Origin: Wolfiporia cocos | Taxonomy: Eukaryota; Basidiomycota; Agaricomycetes; Polyporales; Phaeolaceae | Direction of reading: 5' to 3' | Length of the DNA stretch: 64,000 bases | Assembly: GCA_029448655.1 (NCBI GenBank) | Contig: JACCLO010000006.1 | Location: 2,108,001 to 2,172,000 of the forward strand | Made by a program: the position numbers and the translations under genes | The notes under the pieces: model-generated | Database searches by the model: none | What the model saw: only the letters and a program-made list of their open reading frames with translations | Told to the model about the DNA's origin: nothing | Shown: positions 12,457 to 22,871 of the stretch, piece by piece | Layout: every line of letters starts with the position of its first letter | Position numbering within the stretch: the first letter of the stretch is position 1

Positions 12457-15400
12457 ATGGACCCGACGACCCCGGCCGGCCCCAGCAACCCTCAACCAGA
12501 GCGCTCGAGTTCGGTAGCTAGCTCTGCGAGCGGGAGCGCGTCGCTGCGCCGTCGATCCCGCGCGAGGTCGATTCAGAGGTCGTCGGCGACGAAGCGTGGT
12601 AAAAGCCTAGGACCAACCGAGGATAGTCGGCATGCTATAACCCTCGACGCCAATGGGGCTACCGTGGAGGCGGATGTCCCGCCGCTACCCAGTGCGCTAA
12701 TATCGGGCAAAACTCACCAGGTGGAACACATACAACCACGTACGCCTCGCAGACCACGGACGGCAGGTGCCTCGCAGCGTCCTGTTGTTGTGGTTGACCT
12801 CGCAGACAATGGAGATGGGATTGGAGTAGAGAACGCTGGTGCGAGCAGGGTTGGAATAGAGGAAAGTGGTGCGGCAAAGGGGGTACGTCCGCCATTCGCT
12901 ATCTGCGCCGTTACATAACTCACTCAGCTCGCTTTCTAGAAGAGACTCCGCGCGGCGAGTCTGCCTCGGCAAGCATTCACACTGGATGCTTCGCTGAAAT
13001 CTCCCTCACAGGAAATTCCAGCCATGCCTGTGCTTCCGCGTACCGAGAACGCCAGGTTCTTAGAGGATCGCTCAAAATTCAGAGACTCAATTCTGACGCA
13101 AATGTCTACCACCTCGTCTTCTCTGTATCCTGCCTCAACGGTTACGACTGGTCGTACAGACCACTCTGTGCCGTGGACAGTTGCTCAAGATGACTATATG
13201 CGCACCCTCGCGCCTGAACACCTGTCACGCGAGAAGCTCGAGTTCGACACGGACGATGTCTCATACCGACTCCGTCTGCTTGTCAACAACAGCTACTTCC
13301 TTCCTCCTGCGCATGCAAAACCATCGCCACACACTCTCGCTCCTCAGGATGCAAAGACGCCCGCGAAGCCCACCACCAACAGCACGTTTCTCGACTTTTT
13401 CCGCATCGGCAAGTCCAGGTCACGACCAAATACGCCCAAGGAGTCGAATAATATAGCAGATGGCAGACTGGTCCTCCGTACCACGTCGGATTCGACGACT
13501 GCGTCCGGATACGTTTCGCGGCCACATGCTCGGTCAGCGCCGCCTACTCCGAATCACACTGTCCCGTCACCAACATCGCACAACCGGGTAGTGGTGGTAC
13601 GCGAGCATATGGGTGACCTTATGGCAGCGGCAAAGGAGGCCGAGCTGGAGCTGAAGAAGGGCAAGGGGCGTGGGCAGGTACCCAACGCCACATTAGACGT
13701 GATTGACCCCACAGACGCGGTGGATTTGCCACTGCCAAATCCAGGGTATCCGTTTGCAGTGCAAACTTCGGTGGCGCGAGGGCTCGACATACGTGAGTCG
13801 GTCGGGGCCGCAGTTCTTGCGGAGCAGCTGCCGCCAACGAGCCCGGGCATATGGTCGCTTAGTACGGAGGACTCGTGGCGGAAGGCGCTCCTGGCAGAGG
13901 CAGTGAGCCACTCGTTGAGCGGGTCCTCTAAGCCCTCGTTTGCAACGAAGTCTACTGATCGGTCACCGCTGTACTCTCCTACATCGCCATCAGTCAGCTT
14001 ATCCCCTTCCACTCCTTCAAGATCACCGGCTCCTGTACCCGATCCCGACATTAAACCGAAAATCGGGCAGCGAATAATAGAGCACTTGAAAATCGACACC
14101 GAAATTGAGATACCGCAGGGTCCGTCAACCGCCACTCACAAATCGAAGACGCCTGTGTCGGGAAACAGTCTATCTACCTACACAAGCCGTTCAACAGCTG
14201 AAAGTGGTAACTCGAGGCGGCGCGCTACTGATGATCCCCCAGCCCGAGCGGAGACTCCTCATGAGACTCATCCGCTTGCACCTCCGCCTCCACGGAAGCC
14301 GATCGTCAATCCTGTGTTTTCATTGTCTCAACCAAGCCTGTCGGATGCGAGCATACACGGTGGCAATGATGCAGCCCCCACGGGTCCGCCACGCCCTGAC
14401 TCTCAGACACTGCGCAAGGCCGTCTCCACTCCTCGGTTGTCTGAAGGGAACGACGAAAATGTAGGTCGGAGTTACCTCTCGTTGAGTCCTCCGCCACACT
14501 CGATATCCCAGAGGCTATCCGCAAACCCATCTACGGGAACACAAGCCCAGCGTCGGCCTTCTTTCTCCTCATACCTCAGCATGACCGAGTCTCAAATGTC
14601 TGACGACCAGCTATCATATGTGACCCCTATGGACGACGATGTGGACCACGCGATGGCCCCTCGACCATCTGTTACAATATCTATTTTGTCAGAGCGGCGA
14701 CCCTCTTTGTCTGAATACTCTCATCCCTCGCCCACGGCATCTGCATTCCACGACGGGATCTTCGGAAGCTGCCGATCTCCTTCGGTATTGTCGAGACGGA
14801 GTTTCATGGGTGAAGCATCTGGAGGCGCGTTCCCGCTTCCTCCTCCTATCCCGGTATCACCTCGCGGTTCTACTTCTACTGCGTCGCCTCCGCCACGTGT
14901 ATCATCTTCGCTTGGTCCCACAGTGCTTTCCCCTTCGCAACTCCCTGCTTCGGAATCCATTCATCGTCCGTCACTATCCTCTCGCACCTCCGCTAATCCT
15001 GGTCGTCCATCGTTCTCATCTACAGTCCCTTCCGTAGATGAAATGGAGCCGGTATCCGGTTCCTCTGACTCTTTCGTCACCTCACCCTCTACCGCTCTGC
15101 TTGCCGAAAGACGTGGGCAATCATCTTTGTCATCTCTTCATATTCCGAGCGAGCGCTACGCACCCACAATCCATTCGGCGCCGGCGCCGGGCCCGCCTAC
15201 GGACTTTTTCGATTGTATCGAGACAACGTTGGATGATCTGGACATGCTCGAAGAGAGCGAAGAGGAGGAAGCCCCTCCACCTGAGCCTCAGATAGCAAGG
15301 TACTCGCCGCCGCCTGCGCGCCGAGACTCAATCGGGTCCTACAGCAGTCCGCGGCCCTCGTTCATGCGCATGGGCAACAACTCAATGCCGCAATTTGGCT

Positions 15401-15810
15401 TCGGGTCACGATCGGTACTCTCCCTTGACAGCCACGCGTCTGCATCCGAATCGGATAGGTACAAGCCGATATCGAACGTGCCTGAGCGACCGAGCCGCGG
15501 AAGCTACTTCTCCTCGAAGAAGAAGAAGAAGAAGGGTGTGGCGCATACGGACATCCCTCTGCTGCCCTTCCGAGATTTGGCTACATCGCCGCAGGCGTTC
15601 CATAGCGAGTCGGAGTTGTCGCATATCTCGTCGCCAAGGCCGTCGACGGCCGCCAGCACGACCGGGGGCCAGTACAAGGCTCGGCAGCGCGAGTCGCTGG
15701 TGCGCTTCGACGGGATGCTGCAGCAGTACATGGAAGCGGATCGGAACAGGGTCAGACAAATCACCATGTCGGCATCCGCGTCCACATCTGGGCACGGGCA
15801 CAAAAGTTGA
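12457..15810 (+). CDS. Ser/Pro-rich low-complexity protein of unknown function
   Basis: Two exons, 12457-12882 and 12940-15810, are joined by a 57-nt GTACGT..TAG intron in phase 0 and give 1,098 aa. The downstream frame opens directly after the acceptor, because the preceding in-frame codon is a stop, which supports the join. The protein is dominated by Ser, Pro and Thr with many SP/TP sites. It has a basic N-terminal patch (SLRRRSRARSIQR), an acidic run EESEEEEAPPPEP at about residues 835-850, a basic cluster SSKKKKKKG at about residue 930, and a more ordered C-terminal segment RQRESLVRFDGMLQQY. More conserved-looking blocks near residues 205-320 include GIWSLSTEDSWRKALLAEA. No catalytic domain, signal peptide or membrane segment is visible. 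It may be a phosphorylated scaffold or cell-polarity factor, but that is only a guess. Confidence 0.8.
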
Positions 15811-16282
15811 TCCTTATGGTACCGTAACATCTAGTTTGTCGTCATCTTGCTTTCTTGTTCACCTTCGCATATCTGTATTTGCCATGATTTTGGACTATTG
15901 TCTTACCTACCTACCAGCAATTTACCATCTAAAGCAGACGGCTGTGCCAATCTCATCTTCATATTACATGCTCAAGGGCCTTGCGTTCATACATACCCCT
16001 GCCTTAGTTCTGTTCAACACATATACCACTGCACATTCCTTCACTTACACTGCTACTACTTATCCAAATCAATCACCATACGTTCTGTAATTTGGGCTGT
16101 TGTGAATATTGCTACTGGATGCGCGGTCAATGTATATACGGCCCAATGTAATTACAGCATGCAGAAATACTTGGATGATTTAGCGAATACAGATAGTGCA
16201 ACCGATGACAACAAGTACGGAATAACCTACAAAACAAGCAAACCTTCCTCTCTTAGATATACCACAACTGCTCCCTCAGCAT
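15811..16282. other. Convergent intergenic region
   Basis: This AT-rich 472-bp stretch lies between two convergent genes and holds only their 3' flanks. No gene is supported. Confidence 0.5.
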
Positions 16283-18582
16283 TCACGAACTCCCCTGGCT
16301 TTTCCTCCAGGACGACAACGACAAGAAGCCGACCACCAACAGCGCCGTTCCCGCGCCAACCAGGCTGGGAATGTACAGGTACCACGTTCGGTCGTCGTAC
16401 GTGTCGTCCGACTTGGGGTCCGTCCGGCAGCTCTCCACGAACGAGCTCGACAAGTCCGTCGCCTCCTTCCTCCGCCGCCTGCGAGTCTGCGTTTGCGCAT
16501 CTTTCTCCCCGGGCACGTCCGCGGCGTGTACAGGGGGCCCCCGTTTCCTGGGCTCTGCCCCAGAGCCCCTGTCTTTGACTCTATCGCTCTCCGCCTCGAC
16601 GTCCGGCTCCGAGTCAGACGTATCGGGCGGGAGCAGCGGGACGTCGAGTGCGGGGGCGAGCGCGCGCACACGCTCGAAATACCGCCGCGCGCAGGCCCTG
16701 TCGCGCCGCCATGCGTCCTCGCCCCCCGCCGTCAGCCCGCCCGCGCTTGTATGCTCGTACCCGCGCCCGTCACGCCCACTGACGGTGAGCGGCGCGCGGA
16801 GGGAGGAGAGCCCGGCATATGCGGATGAAAGGAGCGGCACGGCGGCGCCCTCGAGGTGGAGGAGGCCTGCGGAGAGCAGGAGCTGCGCGAGCCCCGGCGC
16901 GCCGCCGATCCGGGCGAGATAATAGGCGGGTGTGCCTGGCACGGGAGATGGGGACTCGGACTCTGGCAGGAAGGCGTCGGAAGTGGGGGTGGGGGTCGTC
17001 GGGGAGGTGACGGTAGGGGCAGGGGATTCGGGAGGTGGGGAAGTGGGATCCGAGTGTGCGGGGAAGTAGTGTGTAGCGAGGCGGATTGTCGCAGAGGGGA
17101 CATGAGCTTGGTGCCATGCTCGTCTATGAACGTGAGATGCATATTCAGAAAACTGGCATCGGCCCGCACAACCAAGTCACAGCTTACACAAAATATTCGA
17201 ACGCTTCCTCCCTTGCGTCCCTGACATCATATAAGTCAAGCGCGATGAGCATAAGGCTCGTCGGATCCATGTTGTATGCCTCCTCATCCGCAGGAGCCCA
17301 CGGGTACGCGCCTAGCATGGACGGCGCGAGAGCCTCGGGGGCGGGGCCGACGACGAGCGCAGGCCAGATCATGGACTCAGCTTTCTCGAGATGAAGCGTG
17401 AGCAGTCGGCCTGACGCAGTGTGCAGCGACTCGACAGACGAGTAGGACGACGTCAGATTGAGCCCCGGGTGATGTCCTGGCGGGGACGCGATTGAGCGGT
17501 GGCGCAGCGTGCCCTGGCCCGCGCTCTGACTACTACCCTGACTCCCATTCTGGGTTTGGCTATGCGTGAGGAGCGTGAACCCTGCGTGCTCGTCCACGGA
17601 GGCAGAAAGAGGGGACGAGAGCGCAGGAGAAGAGATGGGGAGGTCGTCAGACTCCGAGGCGAGACCGTTCTCGAGCGAGGCGGCGAAGCTGCTCGAGACA
17701 TCCAAGTCAGAGGACACAAGCGCATATGAGGAAGGAGTCGACGCGGAGGAGGCTGTAGACGTTGCGCGTTCGCGTGCTGAAGGCCGCTGTGCGCGCGGCT
17801 CGAGCTGCCACATTGAATTCGCGGTGTCGACATTGCCGTACAGTCGTCCCTGGTCAGAAAGAGTGAGTGCAAATGGAACAAGAAGTCTTTTGCCCGTGAG
17901 TAGGTAAGCTATTCTCTCGTAAAACGGAATCGCAAACGCGTGCTGCGCTCGAGTCACCTTGCGCACGGCAATGCAGAAGGTACTCTCGGGATTTATTCGG
18001 CCCTCTCCCAACTCTATTGCTTTTGACTCGATGGCGATATCAAGAATCAAACCATGAAGGCATGCGGAGCCGTGCAAACGGGAGCTGTGCGCGCAGCGCG
18101 GATAGCAACAGTGACACACGCGAGCGAGCATTGCTACAATTCAGCACTGAAGAAACGAAAGGCACACTCACCTTGACGATTGGAGGCTGCCCGCGCACAC
18201 CACCTATGAGGTAGTTTCGCTCAACGATCACCTGTAAGCGGGTATACGCGATCAGTTACACTCCATCGGGCATAGCGCGGTGCTTGAGTCAGCTCGCAGC
18301 AGATCCTCCCGCCGCCCCACGAGCAGACGAGCAGTACCGAACAGGGTGCACTCACCGACACGTCCTCCTCTTGCGTCTCGTACGGCACCAGCAGCAAGAC
18401 GGTTGCCTACTACCGGTCAGACTGGCCACGACCCTAGCGAGCCGTGGGGTTACTGACCTGATCATGGGACTAGACGGCCCAGCCGATGCCAGACCTCGTC
18501 AGGGTCGCTGCGACGCTCTCGGCAACGGCGGACGCACCTGGTGCCATGAGTAGGACTGGTAGTACTCCTGTATCCGGTCCAT
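16283..18582 (-). CDS. CS-domain (p23/NudC-like fold) protein with C-terminal membrane anchor
   Basis: Minus-strand exons are 18582-18538, 18406-18356, 18231-18172, 17849-17188 and 17123-16283 (552 aa). Splicing assembles a CS domain at about residues 7-70: YSWHQ, then LLLVPYE, then GVRGQPPIVK, then GRLYGNVD and SMWQLEP. This matches the family pattern Y-x-W-x-Q ... GV-x-G-x-x-P-x-x-x-G-x-LY-x-x-VD ... S-x-W-x-LE. A long Ser-rich linker and then RAWHQAHVPSATIRLATHYF follow. The C-terminus has a basic RRRRRK stretch and one hydrophobic helix (about residues 519-540), so it is probably tail-anchored. CS domains bind Hsp90-type chaperones or act as chaperones themselves; a membrane-tethered co-chaperone is inferred. 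The third intron is unusually long (322 nt), and its last 280 nt are open in the downstream frame, so an alternative exon is possible. The gene is divergent from thiamine pyrophosphokinase. Confidence 0.75.
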
Positions 18583-18745
18583 CGTCACTCAGCTTGCGGC
18601 GGGCGGGTGTATGGACGATGTGGTACAAAGGAGAGAAAGAGCGAGGCATGGATCGCAGCCACCGCACGCGTCCTGAAACGTATAGCCCACGTGCGCGTAT
18701 GCGACGCGTTCACCGTTCACCAGGCGCCCGGACCGGATTTGCTCG
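18583..18745. promoter_or_regulatory. Shared bidirectional promoter region
   Basis: Only 163 bp separate the start codons of the CS-domain gene (-) and thiamine pyrophosphokinase (+), so both promoters and 5' UTRs must lie in or overlap this stretch. No clear TATA box was seen. Confidence 0.5.
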
Positions 18746-19868
18746 ATGATGTCGACTTCGGAGAGCGTGTGCTGGACCATTCCTTTTCTCGAACCACCAT
18801 CTACTTACCATGCCCACGACCGGAAGTATGCTCTGATTATTCTCAACCAGCCGTTCTCTCGTGCGCTGCTCAGCAGGCTCTGGACGGCGGCGGCATGGCG
18901 CTGCTGTGCGGACGGCGGGGCGAACCGCCTGCATGATGCCCTTGGCTCAAGTTCAGGCCAGGACGCCCGAGCAATGTGAGTGCTCCTTGACGCAGAGTCC
19001 GCACGCGCCGCCATCTCAGGCTGCGCCGCAGGTACATTCCCAACCTGATCAAGGGGGACCTTGACTCGCTCCGGAGCGACGTGCGCGAGTACTACGCGTC
19101 CCAAGTGAGCGTGTATCCTTGCAGACTATCCGACCATGTTTTTCGTCGCGGCATACCGGTGGCTCTGCGGCCAATATGGATGGCTAACGCGTGCGCTTGT
19201 CATAGAACGTCCCGGTTGTCCAAGACAATGATCAGTACTCCACCGACCTCATGAAGTGTATCCACGCGCTGGAGGAGCACGAAACGGCTACGGGTAGCGA
19301 TGTACGCATCTTTCCCTTGTCTGTACCATATCGCAGCTAACGCTGCACCCCATTGTTAGACATTGGAGCTCATCATTCTGGGCGGCATCTCCGGGCGTCT
19401 CGACCAGACAGTGCACACGCTCTCGCTGCTGCACAAGCTTCGCAAGGGCAAGCGGCGGATATACGTCGCGTCGGATGACAGCGTCGCGTGGGTGCTGGGC
19501 GAGGTGCGCTCCATGGCCTGATCCTATACTCGACCATCTTCCTCACCGGAAACTGGACGTAAACAGGGCGAGCATTCCATCGAGATCAACCATGCCGTTT
19601 TCGGGCCCACGTGCGGCCTGCTCCCCATCGGGATCGACGCGACCGTGCTCTCTACGACGGGACTGCGGTGGAACCTCGGTATGCTCACCTTCCCCCACAT
19701 ACAGTGCGGTGTTGATCAATGAACGGTTACATAGCGGATACCCACTCATCGTTCGACACCGTTGTATCGACGTCAAATCATTTCGTGCCGGAAGAACGGA
19801 CGGTGTGGATCAAGACGACGAAGCCAATTTGGTGGACGATGGAGGTGAGGGCGGAGGGGCTCCTGTGA
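18746..19868 (+). CDS. THI80: Thiamine pyrophosphokinase
   Basis: It transfers pyrophosphate from ATP to thiamine to make thiamine diphosphate, the cofactor of transketolase and pyruvate decarboxylase. Exons are 18746-18975, 19032-19104, 19206-19301, 19360-19503, 19567-19678 and 19735-19868 (262 aa, a usual length for the family). Family signatures appear in order: ALIILNQPF, CADGGANRLHD, IKGDLDSLRSD (about residues 83-93), QDNDQYSTDLMKC (107-119) and ILGGISGRLDQTVH (139-152). Further on are FGPTCGLLPIG and STSNHFV near the C-terminus. The acidic GDLDS and QYSTD motifs are those that hold the nucleotide and metal. The start is the first of two tandem ATGs that open the conserved frame; nothing upstream in frame is better. 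The next gene also serves cofactor synthesis, but I see no reason to call the two linked. Confidence 0.93.
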
Positions 19869-20230
19869 GATTGAGCGCGAATATGGGCAGTGGTGAATGG
19901 TGAAAGCGACTTCCTGTATTATGTATGTAACTGGAGGCGTACGGCTTAGGAGGGATCTTAACGGGCTCGCGCGGATACCGCAGGTGTCCTGCAGCTTGCA
20001 GCGCGTTATACTATTTCATTTTGTGGTGGGGATCCCCGAGGTTGAACCTAATCTCCCCCGCGCACGATGCGTGAAGCTGAAGCTTGCAATTGATAGCTAG
20101 CTGATATCTTCACAAAGACAGTCCTGTCCAAATATCGCTCGCACTCCTCTCACAGGCTCGGAACACCGCGTATATTGCAATACTGTTCGATCGCAGCACA
20201 ATCCGTATTCTGTAGCCGCTGCGGTGCAAC
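19869..20230. other. Intergenic region between TPK and MoaD-like gene
   Basis: This is 362 bp of tandem-gene spacer holding the 3' flank of thiamine pyrophosphokinase and the promoter of the small sulfur-carrier gene. No additional gene was seen. Confidence 0.5.
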
Positions 20231-20533
20231 ATGGCCGCATACATCCCCGCAGGCCCACCGCCCGAGATCACGGTCCTCTACTTCGCCGGTGCGGCGACCG
20301 CAACAGGGTGCACGACCGAGTGCATCACGCTCCCTACGCTACTCGAAACGCCGGGCTTCCCGCTCACCGACCTGTCCGCGCTCCTCGCCGAGCGCCATCC
20401 AGACACGGGACTGGCAGCCGTGCTCGCGCAAAGCCGCTGGGCGGTGAACGAGGAGATGGTCGACGACCCCGCGAAGGTTCTGCTAAGAGGCGGAGAGGAG
20501 GTCGCAGTCATTTGTCCCGTGTCGGGCGGCTGA
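20231..20533 (+). CDS. Molybdopterin synthase small subunit (MoaD/MOCS2A-type sulfur carrier)
   Basis: This intronless frame encodes a 100-aa beta-grasp protein ending in the Gly-Gly tail (PVSGG) that is thiocarboxylated and donates sulfur to precursor Z during molybdenum-cofactor synthesis. Supporting motifs are VLYFAGAATATG at the N-terminus, LPTLLETPGF, and AVNEEMVDDPAKVLLRGGEEVAVICPVSGG split around the typical 'NEE...GDEVA' region. The length is normal for the family. The partner large subunit (MoaE/MOCS2B type) is not in the window; in fungi it is usually encoded separately. The start ATG lies in the context AACATGGCC. Confidence 0.9.
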   Translation: MAAYIPAGPPPEITVLYFAGAATATGCTTECITLPTLLETPGFPLTDLSALLAERHPDTGLAAVLAQSRWAVNEEMVDDPAKVLLRGGEEVAVICPVSGG

Positions 20534-21353
20534 TCGGCTCTGAGTGGGAGTCTCGGGCAAGATAACGGTGCGCAACATCATCAGGATCGAAGGTGTTAGT
20601 GAATGATGAAACAGCGCAGCACTCGCGACGATGACGATGCGCACATGCATGCGGAGATGGCACGGCGCTAAACAACAGGGCTCTGCACTTTGACATATGA
20701 AACATCTACTCTACGATCACGGCCATTTGTCCCAGGACTCAAGAGTATATAGAACGAGTGTTCGCATCTTGGCGGCGTCGACTGTGGCCATGACTTGGCA
20801 GGGTCGATAAAAGGTCAACGCTTGTCCATTGCAGAGGTCCTTGGCGATCTTCGCTACAACCAAGACTTCCAAGCCAACCGTGCCAGAGTGTGAAGGTGCA
20901 TGGAAGACCGTATACATCGTGCGAGCCTCGGAATTCACACCCTGTCCCGAAAAAAACTATGGGAGAGTCGCAACTATGGGAGAGTCAGCGGTTTCGCCGA
21001 GCGCCAGCCTCAGGCGACGATAATCAGCGCGGTCTCATCTCGCGATCCTATGAGCGGCGGAACTGCAGCCACGTTCCCCGCCTTGCAACCGTGCCGCACA
21101 GATCTCCGAGCTATTTCTGCTCCACCCCATTTGATGTGTTAAAAGCAGCACTCACCGGCAGGCGCGCCTACGTAGCGAAGGCGCAGTGACTTGTGCGAAC
21201 GTGGCTTGGCCTGCGGACTGGGCAAGGCCTGCGGGTTTAGAGGCTGCTGTATTAATACGGCGGCCCCATGACGAAAGGGGCATGCGTTGAGCTCTATCCC
21301 CCTCACCCCCCGACCCCGGACAAGAACACGACTCGAACCTGGACATCCGCGCG
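20534..21353. other. Intergenic region with weak small ORF
   Basis: This 820-bp stretch has no firmly supported gene. A 73-codon minus-strand frame at 20938-20717 is open and has protein-like composition, but no family is recognisable. A perfect short direct repeat ACTATGGGAGAGTC occurs twice near 20957-20984. Confidence 0.4.
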
Positions 21354-22505
21354 ATGCTGTCGCTGGCAGAGTTCTTCGTCTGGATCGTCGGCATCGCCGT
21401 TGTGGTATGCTACAATCTTCCCGTGGGGGATGCCACTTCCCTCCCTGACCCGGACGCCTGGGCCTCATCCAATCTCGATCTCGAAGCCGCGCCGGGGGTT
21501 CTCCACCCCGCGGCCGACGAGAAGCAGAGCGCGTTCCGCGCGTACCGCCTCACTGCGTCGACCTTCCTCATCGTCGAGGTGCACGACGCGTACGGCGAGC
21601 GCCCGTTCATGTACGTGAAGCGCGTGCCCGACGCGGGCACGCTCCTCCTGCTGGACACGGGGTGCGGGGGCGCACAGACGGCGGCAGACGGGACGGCGCC
21701 AGGCCTGCGCGCGTTCCTCGAGACGGTCGGCGTGGAGGACAACGGGGGCCGCCCGCTGAACGAGGGCGGCCGGTTGCACTATGTCGTCGCGCTCAGCCAC
21801 TGCCACTACGACCACATCCGTATGTCGCCCGCCCTGCCCGCCCCCGGGCCCCTAGCAGCCGAGCTCTGATCGAACGACGTAGTCGGCGTCGAGCAGTTCG
21901 CGAGAGACTCACCCGTGATACAGTCCGCATATGCCCCTTCCTTCGTCGCCCGCGGATACCTCCCCGCACACTCTCTATGCGAACGACTTGGCATTCGCAC
22001 CCCGACGTATATGCCCACATTATTGAAACACCGGCAGCCCGTACTTTCTGCCTCAGGCCAGCCTCTGGAAGTCATTCTCCTGCAAACTCCAGGGCATACA
22101 CCAGACGAACTTGCGCTGTGGGACGAGGAGGAGCAAATGCTTTACGTGGGGGATACGCTGTATGAATGGGAGCCGATCATTTTCCCAGAGGCGGGGAACA
22201 TCCGGACGTGGCTGAACACAATCGACGAGCTCACCGCGCTTGTCAAAGCCGCGCGCAGGCCGGAGCTTGTCTTGATCAATTGTGGGCATCGCACGGCAAT
22301 GCGACCCGCACTTGAGGTGCTGCAGACAACGAAACAGTTCATGATGGATGTCCTCCTCGGTAAAGAGCACCCCCAGAACCGAACGAAACGAGACGGAGTG
22401 GATTTTGTAGAATATAGGCAACAAGGTGGACGATATAGTCTGCGTTGTCCTGAACCCCTCATAGGGCAAGCGAGGCTTGCCGTGTTTTGTACGAGTACGA
22501 CATAA
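21354..22505 (+). CDS. Metallo-beta-lactamase-fold hydrolase with N-terminal hydrophobic segment
   Basis: Exons 21354-21819 and 21883-22505 (63-nt GTATGT..TAG intron) give 362 aa. The first exon ends within the zinc motif region: SHCHYDH at about residues 148-154 supplies the H-x-H-x-D-H ligands. Downstream are GHTPDELALWD (a further ligand His), YVGDTLYEWEP (bridging Asp) and LINCGHRTA (last His), the normal order for the fold. The N-terminus (LAEFFVWIVGIAVVVCY) is a signal peptide or membrane anchor, which suggests action in the secretory route or outside the cell. The substrate is not predictable; the fold covers lactonases, thioesterases and glyoxalase-II-like enzymes. The 'IIFPEAGNIRTWLNTIDEL' region is typical of a fungal subfamily of unknown substrate. 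Confidence 0.87.
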
Positions 22506-22871
22506 TGTTTACGGACGACTTGGATAACGCGATGCGCGTTAATTTACGGCAGCACAGCCATCCTTGGTAGTAACGCGATCACGTGTATGCGACACGCCAA
22601 CGCCAACGCCACGGGTCGTGTCACTCCTGCCCCTGAAGATCGACACGCTTCCTCTGCTCGAGAAAGGCATGTATAGCAGCAAACGCAGGCGGATGTGTCA
22701 GATAACCAATGGTGTGAGCATATCATCTATCTCCTATGTAACAAATAAGTAGTACAATCGGCACAAAAACACAAAATCCGTTAGATTCGTGAATACATCG
22801 CAGCACTGTGGGTGTCAGAGTGTACACGCGTACGCGACAACAGCAGCATGGATACGGCTATCGAATACAGA
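22506..22871. other. Convergent intergenic region
   Basis: This 366-bp stretch lies between the stop codons of the MBL-fold gene (+) and the giant acidic-protein gene (-). It holds only 3' flanks. Confidence 0.5.

Noticed and set aside
13554..14135. A 193-codon minus-strand frame opposite the Ser/Pro-rich gene
   Set aside because: It is antisense to a long spliced coding frame and has no recognisable feature.
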